In this document: positions 1 to 4,077 of the stretch, piece by piece
Layout of the letters: the number at the start of each line of letters is the position of its first letter
How positions within the stretch are numbered: position 1 is the stretch's first letter
Origin: Firmicutes bacterium UBA5496
Lineage (GTDB): Bacteria; Bacillota; Proteinivoracia; UBA4975
Assembly (NCBI GenBank): GCA_002427015.1
Contig: DIPE01000092.1
Location: forward strand, 24,152-30,284
Reading direction: 5' to 3'
Length of the DNA: 6,133 nt
Position numbers and translations under genes: made by a program
The notes under the pieces: generated by a model
What the model saw: only the letters and a program-made list of their open reading frames with translations
Database searches by the model: none
What the model was told of the DNA's origin: nothing

Positions 1-36
1 GGGAGACCCCTCAGGGAGGGGAGACCCCTCCCCTAC
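1..36 (+). repeat. Compound hairpin repeat (truncated copy plus full copy) at the 3' end of ogt
   Basis: Bases 14-36 are a full copy of a 23-bp unit: arm GGGAGGGG, loop AGA, arm CCCCTCCC, then CTAC. It is preceded at 1-13 by a shortened copy that ends in CCCCTC followed by A, cut by the window edge. The same short-plus-full arrangement recurs at 687-727. The last four bases overlap the ogt stop codon and the last base of its final sense codon. No T-run follows the hairpin on either strand, so it is not a classical terminator. Confidence 0.85.
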
Positions 37-476
37 AAGCCCTTATCGGCGGCCAGGAGCTGGCGCTTGAGGTCGAGGCCGCCGCTGAATCCCCCCAGGC
101 TGCCGTCTGCCGCCAGTACCCGATGACAGGGAATAATGAGAATTATTGGGTTAGCGCCGCAAGCGGCGCCAACTGCCCGGGCGGCGCCGGGTTTGCCGAT
201 GGCTGTCGCTATCTGGCCGTAAGAGCGATGCTCCCCCCGGGGAATAGCCTGCAGCTGTTTCCATACTGACCGCTGAAACTCGGTGCCCCGGAGATCCAGG
301 GCCAGGTCAAATTCCTGCCGCTCTCCGGCAAACCACTGCCTTACCTGACTAGCGGCCTCTTCCAGAAGGGGACAACTTTCCCCTCCACCTTCACCAAAAT
401 TAGCTTCCGAAAGCCCCTTGTCAGTCGCCCTGAGAAACAGGGGTCCCAGTGGTGTCATCACTTGTTTGGCATACAT
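33..476 (-). CDS. ogt: Methylated-DNA--protein-cysteine S-methyltransferase (Ogt/AGT family)
   Basis: This 147-residue cytoplasmic repair protein should transfer the alkyl group of O6-alkylguanine or O4-alkylthymine irreversibly to its own cysteine. The C-terminal catalytic domain is clear: SYGQIA at 85-90 (Tyr86), the arginine-finger helix RAVGAA at 100-105 (Arg100), NP at 109-110 and the acceptor motif IPCHRV at 115-120 with Cys117 and His118. GGFSGG at 128-133 is the substrate-pocket loop. The N-terminal domain (about 1-60) is short, as in small bacterial Ogt proteins. By alignment to the KEWLLAHEG tail of human AGT, the triad glutamate falls on Asp144, a conservative but uncommon change. 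The ATG has a strong site, AAGGAGGGG, five bases upstream. The TAG stop lies inside a hairpin repeat. The gene is probably transcribed alone, from the extended -10 promoter at 499-507. Confidence 0.95.
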   Translation of the reverse strand: MYAKQVMTPLGPLFLRATDKGLSEANFGEGGGESCPLLEEAASQVRQWFAGERQEFDLALDLRGTEFQRSVWKQLQAIPRGEHRSYGQIATAIGKPGAARAVGAACGANPIILIIPCHRVLAADGSLGGFSGGLDLKRQLLAADKGL

Positions 477-498
477 TTAATCCCCTCCTTTTAGGCTA

Positions 499-507
499 AT
501 TATACCA
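499..507 (-). promoter_or_regulatory. Extended -10 promoter of ogt
   Basis: On the minus strand this reads TGGTATAAT, a perfect extended -10 (TGnTATAAT). It lies 22 bases upstream of the ogt start codon and just ahead of the ribosome binding site (482-490). The -35 position (522-527, CTCCAA) is poor and falls inside the adjacent hairpin, so the extended -10 would have to carry recognition. The resulting leader is only about 15 bases. This is a motif-based inference. Confidence 0.65.
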
Positions 508-509
508 GT

Positions 510-538
510 AAACCGGCTCCTTTGGAGCCGGTTTTTTT
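510..538 (+). terminator. Intrinsic terminator, best in plus direction, partly bidirectional
   Basis: An 11-bp perfect stem, AAACCGGCTCC with GGAGCCGGTTT, has a TTT loop and runs on into further Ts (532-538 is seven T in a row). Read on the plus strand it is a textbook rho-independent terminator. On the minus strand only three U follow the stem. No plus-strand gene precedes it here, so it may stop antisense transcription through ogt or, more weakly, read-through from the upstream minus-strand gene. Confidence 0.75.
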
Positions 539-541
539 GCA

Positions 542-564
542 GGGAGGGGGGACCCCTCCCCTAC
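542..564 (+). repeat. Hairpin repeat, full copy, loop GGA
   Basis: 23-bp unit with arms GGGAGGGG and CCCCTCCC, loop GGA, then CTAC. It is identical to the 14-36 copy except for one loop base. It begins just after the terminator hairpin. Confidence 0.85.
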
Positions 565-565
565 T

Positions 566-588
566 GGGAGGGATGACCCCTCCCCTAC
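566..588 (+). repeat. Hairpin repeat, full copy, loop TGA
   Basis: 23-bp unit with arms GGGAGGGA and CCCCTCCC, loop TGA, then CTAC. The closing pair next to the loop is a mismatch (A opposite C), leaving a 7-bp stem. It is separated from the previous copy by one base and has the same orientation. Confidence 0.83.
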
Positions 589-609
589 AGTGATGGGTGT
601 TGTTGATCT

Positions 610-632
610 GGGAGGGGAGACCCCTCCCCTAC
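610..632 (+). repeat. Hairpin repeat, full copy, loop AGA
   Basis: 23-bp unit identical to 14-36: arms GGGAGGGG and CCCCTCCC, loop AGA, tail CTAC. It is separated from the previous copy by 21 bases that do not resemble the repeat. Confidence 0.85.
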
Positions 633-650
633 AAATGACGGGATTGTTTC

Positions 651-673
651 GTAGGGGGGTGGTCTCCACCCCT
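651..673 (-). repeat. Inverted, diverged hairpin repeat with compensatory stem changes
   Basis: This unit starts with GTAG and so lies opposite to the other copies. Its arms are GGGGGTGG and CCACCCCT around loop TCT. Compared with the reverse complement of the standard unit, two stem pairs have changed on both sides (A-T to G-C and G-C to T-A), so pairing is kept. The outermost pair became a G-T wobble. Confidence 0.75.
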
Positions 674-686
674 GGCCCCGGGTGTT

Positions 687-727
687 GGGAGGGGTGACCC
701 CTCAGGGAGGGGAGACCCCTCCCCTAC
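687..727 (+). repeat. Compound hairpin repeat at the 3' end of yyaL
   Basis: A shortened copy (687-703: arm GGGAGGGG, loop TGA, CCCCTC) plus one A at 704 is joined to a full copy (705-727: arms GGGAGGGG and CCCCTCCC, loop AGA, tail CTAC). It has the same fused structure as 1-36. The last base is shared with the yyaL stop codon, and the unit supplies a second in-frame TAG directly after it. Confidence 0.85.
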
Positions 728-2775
728 TACAGGAGGAGCTGGGTCAGGACCTTGGCGATATCCGTCTCGGGCAGGCCGCAGGCATAATTCTGGCACAGGT
801 AGACCCGGGTCTCAGGGGAAGGCTTTATCCCGGCGGCAAAAGGCGCCACCTGGTCCAACTCCTGAGGCTGAGCGGCTGCCAGCAGGCTCACCTCCGGCAG
901 GAAAGAGCGCTGCACTTGGCTTAGCAGTTGCCGAGTCTCGGGCTGGCGCAAATCCCCCACTACCACCGCTTCCTTGCCCGGGACTAGGGCCTGGAGCAAG
1001 GCCTGGAGTAAAAAGCCATGCCCGGCTGGGTGATGTTTAACCTGGCCGGCGAAGGCAGTAAAAATTCCCTCGGCCAGGGCTTGCTGTTCAGGGTCTCCTG
1101 TCAGCCGGGCCAGGCGGATGAGTTCCCGGGCGGCAACGCTGTTTCCTGAGGGCAGGGCCCCGTCATAAATTTCTTTGGGCCTGGAGATAAGTTCCTCCCC
1201 GTCATGGCCGTAGAAATAAAAGCCGCCGTTTTCTTCATCCCAAAAAAGCCCTTGCATTTGGCTGGCTAATTCCTTAGCCTTGGTCAGCCAGGTAATATCC
1301 AGAGAAGCGGCATAGAGTTCGTTGCAGGCCCAAAGCAGGTAGGCATAGTCGTCAATATAAGCTTTGTATCTGGCCTCTCCCTGCCGCCAGCGGGCAAGAA
1401 GGCGCCCGGACTCGGTCAGATTATCCTCGATAAATTCATAGGCTTCCTTGGCCCTCTGGAGGAATTTATCTTCGCCAAAGGCACGGGCAGCAAGGGCCAG
1501 GGCGGCTATCATCAGGGCGTTCCAGGACGTCAGCACCTTGTCGTCCTTGTGGGGATGGACGCGTTCTTCCCTGTGGATAAAGAGCTTGTGCCTGCAGGAT
1601 TCCATAATCGACTTGAATAAATCCGGCTCTACATTGTGAAAATTGGCCACCTGTGTGAGATCTGTATCTATCAGGTTGGGGATATTCTTGCCCTCGAAAT
1701 TCCCCTTTTCCGTAATATTATAGGCCTCACAAAATAATATGCCCTGCTCCTGGCCCAGGACCGCCATGACTTCTTCTTGTTCCCAGGCATAAAATTTCCC
1801 CTCCACGCCTTCGGAATCGGCATCTTCCGCCGACAAGAAGCTGCCCTCTGGTCCCGTCAGCGCTCTGTCGCAATAGTCCAGAATCTCCCGGGCCACCGTC
1901 ATGTAGCGCTGTTGGCCGGTGACCTGCCAGCCTTCGGTATAGGCAATTGCCAGCAGGGCATTGTCATAGAGCATCTTCTCAAAATGAGGAATGAGCCACT
2001 GCCTGTCAGTGGAATAGCGGCAAAAGCCATAGCCCAAATGGTCATAGATGCCGCCGTTGGCCATGGCGTCCAGGCTGGCGGCGACCATTTCCAGAGCGGC
2101 AGGATTTTTGCTCCAGCGGTGGTAGCGCAGCAGAAACATCAGATTATGGGGCGTGGGAAATTTGGGGGCGCTGCCAAAACCCCCGTATTTTTCATCGAAG
2201 GCCTTCTGCAGCTGATGGAAGCAGCTGTGGGTATCCGCCTCCTCCAGTTCCCCGGGGGTTTTTGCCCGAGGCTGCAAAACCGCTGCCACCTTCTGGGCAA
2301 CCCTGTCTATTTTCTCGGGTTCTGCCTTATACTGATCCGAGAGAAGAACAACCAATTCCCTGAAGCCCGGACGGCCGTAGCGTCCTTCTGGGGGGAAATA
2401 TGTCCCCGCATAGAAAGGTTTTTTATCCGGGGTCAAAAAGACCGACAGGGGCCAGCCTCCCTGGCCGGCAATGGCCTGACAGGCCTGCATATAGATGGCG
2501 TCGATATCCGGCCGCTCCTCCCGGTCCACCTTAATGGAAATGAAGCGTTCATTGAGCAGTCCGGCAATTTCCTCATCGGCAAAAGATTCACGGGCCATGA
2601 CATGGCACCAATGGCAGGTGGAATAACCGATGGAGAGAAAAATGGGTTTGTCATCCGCCTTTGCCTTGTTGAAAGCTTCTTCGCCCCAGGGATACCAGTC
2701 CACAGGATTATGGGCGTGCTGGAGCAGATAAGGAGATTGCTCGTATATCAATCTATTGGGGGCTCGCTGAGTCAT
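727..2775 (-). CDS. yyaL: YyaL/DUF255 thioredoxin-fold protein (SPATA20-like)
   Basis: A 682-residue cytoplasmic protein, full length for the family (Bacillus YyaL is close to 690). The N-terminal thioredoxin-like domain (about 1-165) holds the family signature around STCHWCHVM at 52-60, with the CHWC redox-type motif at 54-57, and the cis-proline region GGWPL at 106-110. The rest is an alpha/alpha-barrel region resembling glycosidases and N-acylglucosamine 2-epimerases: HFEKMLYDNA at 264-273, LSAEDADSEG at 314-323, TSWNALM at 416-422, YIDDYAYL at 473-480 and DGALPSGNS at 538-546. A conserved C-terminal cysteine pair is present at 661 and 666. The biochemical role of the family is not firmly settled; thiol-redox or sugar-related functions have been suggested. 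The ATG is preceded by a GGAAGTGA-type ribosome binding site. The gene ends in tandem TAG TAG stops abutting a hairpin repeat. No signal peptide or frameshift is visible. Confidence 0.95.
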   Translation of the reverse strand: MTQRAPNRLIYEQSPYLLQHAHNPVDWYPWGEEAFNKAKADDKPIFLSIGYSTCHWCHVMARESFADEEIAGLLNERFISIKVDREERPDIDAIYMQACQAIAGQGGWPLSVFLTPDKKPFYAGTYFPPEGRYGRPGFRELVVLLSDQYKAEPEKIDRVAQKVAAVLQPRAKTPGELEEADTHSCFHQLQKAFDEKYGGFGSAPKFPTPHNLMFLLRYHRWSKNPAALEMVAASLDAMANGGIYDHLGYGFCRYSTDRQWLIPHFEKMLYDNALLAIAYTEGWQVTGQQRYMTVAREILDYCDRALTGPEGSFLSAEDADSEGVEGKFYAWEQEEVMAVLGQEQGILFCEAYNITEKGNFEGKNIPNLIDTDLTQVANFHNVEPDLFKSIMESCRHKLFIHREERVHPHKDDKVLTSWNALMIAALALAARAFGEDKFLQRAKEAYEFIEDNLTESGRLLARWRQGEARYKAYIDDYAYLLWACNELYAASLDITWLTKAKELASQMQGLFWDEENGGFYFYGHDGEELISRPKEIYDGALPSGNSVAARELIRLARLTGDPEQQALAEGIFTAFAGQVKHHPAGHGFLLQALLQALVPGKEAVVVGDLRQPETRQLLSQVQRSFLPEVSLLAAAQPQELDQVAPFAAGIKPSPETRVYLCQNYACGLPETDIAKVLTQLLL

Positions 2776-2804
2776 GGCATCACTTCCTTCATCAAAAGTG
2801 TTTC

Positions 2805-2813
2805 ATTTTAGCA
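2805..2813 (-). promoter_or_regulatory. Probable extended -10 promoter of yyaL
   Basis: The minus strand reads TGCTAAAAT, an extended -10 with five of six core matches, about 30 bases upstream of the yyaL start. No good -35 is found at 16-18 bases (TATCCT at 17). An imperfect 14-bp palindrome (2817-2830, CCTAAAATTTAAGG) fills the spacer and could be an operator or chance AT symmetry. The rest of the 118-bp gap between the two genes shows no gene. Confidence 0.5.
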
Positions 2814-2893
2814 TACCCTAAAATTTAAGGATACTGCTAGATTGCAGCACCCTTTTGTTGATTATCGGTATTTGGTCGTATATCCTAGCCAGA

Positions 2894-3385
2894 TTATTTC
2901 TGCGCACTCACAGCACGCAGTTCAATATAGCCTCTTTCACCGATTGGCTCCAGCTGAATACGAGGATTGCTACTGTCCCATTCATAGCCGATTACTGATG
3001 GATTATAGCGGTTCATTGCCTGCTGCACTGCCATAATTGCTTTGCAGTAATCCTCTTCCTTAAAGGGCTCACCTTGAAACATCAGATAATCTGCTGCGGG
3101 AAGTGCAATGACATCAAAGCCCTCCGGAACCGGACCCGCATAAGCGGCGGCAACCTCAACACCCTGCACATAGGTAGAGGTGTTCGGCTTTTTGTACTCT
3201 TCCGGCAGCCACAGGCAAACCGGTTCACCGCAAAGAGATTTCATACTGTTGAGCAGACCCCATACATTACAGCCCACCTCTTCACAATAGGGAAAGTAGT
3301 CCTCTGCTTTGACACCCCGTTTGATAATAACCTTGCGTTCGGGCTTGTGGATTACCTGAATGAAGACATTCTGAACTTTTTCCAT
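2894..3385 (-). CDS. Stand-alone GyrI-like / AraC effector-binding domain protein
   Basis: The 163-residue protein is a single GyrI-like small-molecule-binding domain (the effector domain of AraC- and MerR-type regulators) with no DNA-binding domain. Family-like stretches are YVQGVEVA at 72-79, GFDVIALPAADYLMFQGEP at 89-107, IGYEWD at 132-137 and the C-terminal EPIGERGYIEL at 146-156, typical of the repeated two-stranded layout. It is cytoplasmic, with no signal peptide or membrane segment. It contains five cysteines (34, 39, 52, 57, 114), a high number that could matter for metal or thiol chemistry, though this is speculation. Relatives bind hydrophobic or cationic compounds, inhibit gyrase, or hydrolyse cyclopropane-containing toxins; the ligand here cannot be read from sequence. 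The ATG has AAAGGAG nine bases upstream. It is probably a single-gene unit, 116 bases downstream of the XRE gene. Confidence 0.85.
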   Translation of the reverse strand: MEKVQNVFIQVIHKPERKVIIKRGVKAEDYFPYCEEVGCNVWGLLNSMKSLCGEPVCLWLPEEYKKPNTSTYVQGVEVAAAYAGPVPEGFDVIALPAADYLMFQGEPFKEEDYCKAIMAVQQAMNRYNPSVIGYEWDSSNPRIQLEPIGERGYIELRAVSAQK

Positions 3386-3460
3386 GTGGATTGACTCCTT
3401 TCCAAACTCTCTGAATTTGACGCTATAAGGGATGAAAAGTGATATGCCTCCGATGAGTCA

Positions 3461-3466
3461 ATTATA
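3461..3466 (-). promoter_or_regulatory. Possible -10 box of the GyrI-like gene
   Basis: The minus strand has a perfect TATAAT preceded by TTTTG, about 75 bases upstream of the start codon. No acceptable -35 is seen at 16-18 bases. An alternative is read-through from the XRE operon, since no terminator hairpin is evident between 3386 and 3501. Confidence 0.35.
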
Positions 3467-3501
3467 CAAAAGTGCCGGAAGGACTCTCTCGACTTATTTT
3501 G

Positions 3502-3702
3502 CTATTCATCCAGAAAAAATAAATCCTCGACCCTGGTTTTCAGCAATTTGGCCAGTTTCAATCCCAATTCCAGCGAAGGGTTGTACTTATTATTCTCTAC
3601 GGCGATTATTGTCTGGCGGGTAACCCCGGCCAGTTCCGCCAAATCCTCCTGCCGATAGCCCATCTTTTTCCTTAGTTCTTTTATTCTATTCCTCATTTCC
3701 AC
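3502..3702 (-). CDS. Small XRE-family (Cro/CI-type) transcriptional regulator
   Basis: A 66-residue protein that is almost entirely one helix-turn-helix domain. NRIKELRKKMGYRQEDLAEL (5-24) covers the first helices and positioning helix, GVTRQTIIAVENNKY (26-40) holds the recognition helix, and NPSLELGLKLAKLL (41-54) the last helices. It ends in an acidic DLFFLDE tail and has no effector domain. It overlaps the upstream membrane-protein gene, pointing to translational coupling. The start is uncertain. The GTG at 3702 has AGAAGG seven bases upstream; the in-frame ATG at 3696 gives MRNRIKELR, the usual beginning for the family, but its spacing to that site is 13 bases. The protein probably represses its own operon through the inverted repeat at 3923-3942 and may pass a signal from the membrane partner. 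Close relatives usually occur beside small membrane proteins in Firmicutes. Confidence 0.9.
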   Translation of the reverse strand: MEMRNRIKELRKKMGYRQEDLAELAGVTRQTIIAVENNKYNPSLELGLKLAKLLKTRVEDLFFLDE

Positions 3703-3907
3703 CAGTGAACCTTCTCTTAATAATCATTTGACTGAGAAAGAGTACAGCGTTCTGGCTCATCAGCAAAATGAACGGCAATCCCAGCCGCTTGGTCTGGATC
3801 ATTTCATATACCGTCCATACCAGCAAAAACAGAGCAGAATAAGCCCAGGCGATTCTGACACTTTTTAAGATGATCTGCATTTCCATTTCATCTGCCTTTT
3901 TAAGCAT
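3686..3907 (-). CDS. Small two-helix membrane protein, partner of XRE regulator
   Basis: A 73-residue protein that I cannot assign to a named family. Two hydrophobic segments are visible, about 18-37 (RIAWAYSALFLLVWTVYEMI) and 43-62 (GLPFILLMSQ onward). They are separated by a short loop with Lys40 and Arg41, with basic residues at the N terminus and KRR at 64-66. This fits a helical hairpin with both ends in the cytoplasm. It is the first gene of an operon and overlaps the XRE gene by 17 bases (11 with the alternative ATG). The ATG has AAAGGGGG seven bases upstream and a consensus promoter beyond that. Small membrane proteins paired with tiny XRE regulators are common in Firmicutes, and the role is usually unknown. 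Sensing at the membrane or sequestering the regulator is an inference. Confidence 0.8.
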   Translation of the reverse strand: MLKKADEMEMQIILKSVRIAWAYSALFLLVWTVYEMIQTKRLGLPFILLMSQNAVLFLSQMIIKRRFTGGNEE

Positions 3908-3922
3908 AAGTATACCCCCTTT

Positions 3923-3942
3923 ATGTAAAACCTTATTTACAT
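3923..3942. promoter_or_regulatory. Inverted-repeat operator candidate for the XRE protein
   Basis: ATGTAAA (3923-3929) and TTTACAT (3936-3942) form a perfect 7+7 inverted repeat with a 6-base spacer, centred near 3932.5. It overlaps the last two bases of the -10 box and the predicted start of transcription (about 3934), where a repressor would block initiation. Its size fits a dimer of a small XRE protein. Assignment to the operon's own regulator is an inference from position. Confidence 0.6.
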
Positions 3943-3969
3943 TATAGCCTCGCCGAGGAGCAATGTCAA
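3941..3969 (-). promoter_or_regulatory. Consensus sigma-A promoter of the membrane-protein/XRE operon
   Basis: On the minus strand TTGACA (3964-3969) is followed by a 17-base spacer and TATAAT (3941-3946). Both hexamers and the spacing match the consensus exactly. Transcription should start near 3934 and reach the ATG at 3907 after about 27 bases. Such a strong promoter normally needs a repressor, which agrees with the overlapping inverted repeat. Confidence 0.88.
3948..3958. other. Short GC-rich palindrome inside the promoter spacer
   Basis: CCTCG and CGAGG flank a single C, giving a perfect 5+5 inverted repeat between the -35 and -10 boxes. It stands out in an otherwise AT-rich region. It could be a second regulator site, or chance. 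Confidence 0.35.
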
Positions 3970-4020
3970 TAACTCTTTACACTTCCTTCCCTCTGTTCCT
4001 GCAAAACTGCCTTCTCAGGC

Positions 4021-4049
4021 TATACAGTTTTTTCTAGGACAAGTATAAT
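4021..4049 (+). promoter_or_regulatory. Promoter of the 5'-nucleotidase gene
   Basis: TATACA (4021-4026, four of six matches to TTGACA) is followed by 17 bases and a perfect TATAAT (4044-4049). The predicted start of transcription is near 4056, at an 8-bp palindrome AAACGTTT (4056-4063). The -10 box overlaps the upstream ATG at 4048, so that ATG cannot be the start of translation on this transcript. It is divergent from the membrane-protein/XRE promoter, with 51 bases between the two -35 boxes. Confidence 0.7.
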
Positions 4050-4066
4050 GGAAGCAAACGTTTCCC

Positions 4067-4073
4067 GGAGGTG
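4067..4073 (+). promoter_or_regulatory. Ribosome binding site fixing the nucleotidase start
   Basis: GGAGGTG lies four bases before the ATG at 4078. The longer reading from 4048 has no comparable site and would start inside the -10 box. The 4078 start also places a normal signal peptide at the N terminus. Confidence 0.85.
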
Positions 4074-4077
4074 CACT

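Noticed and set aside
542..727. Hairpin repeats as a CRISPR array
   Set aside because: Spacing between copies is irregular (1 to about 20 bases), copies occur in both orientations, spacers are too short, and no cas gene is present.
682..924. An 80-residue open frame on the plus strand starting in the repeats
   Set aside because: Its first part is translated hairpin repeat and the rest is antisense to the end of yyaL; no ribosome site or homology-like motif is visible.
1777..2811. A 344-residue open frame on the plus strand
   Set aside because: It is antisense to the strongly conserved yyaL gene, shows no recognisable domain, and is the usual by-product of GC-biased codons on the opposite strand.
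2834..2856. Weak hairpin (CTGC/GCAG region) after the GyrI-like gene as a terminator
   Set aside because: The stem is only about six pairs with a wobble and no U-run follows it on the minus strand.
3432..3623. A 63-residue plus-strand open frame over the GyrI-XRE gap
   Set aside because: Most of it is antisense to the XRE gene, and the composition looks random; the gap is better explained by minus-strand leader sequence.
4003..4033. Hairpin with T-run (AAAACT...AGTTTT around GCCT/AGGC) upstream of the nucleotidase
   Set aside because: The stem has a 5-base bulge and the T-run lies between the -35 and -10 boxes, upstream of the predicted start, so it cannot be an attenuator in that transcript. 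It might weakly stop incoming plus-strand transcription, but no plus-strand gene precedes it.
4056..4063. AAACGTTT palindrome at the nucleotidase start as a CcpA (cre) site
   Set aside because: Only the CG-centred core agrees; the outer cre positions match poorly, so catabolite control is not supported.
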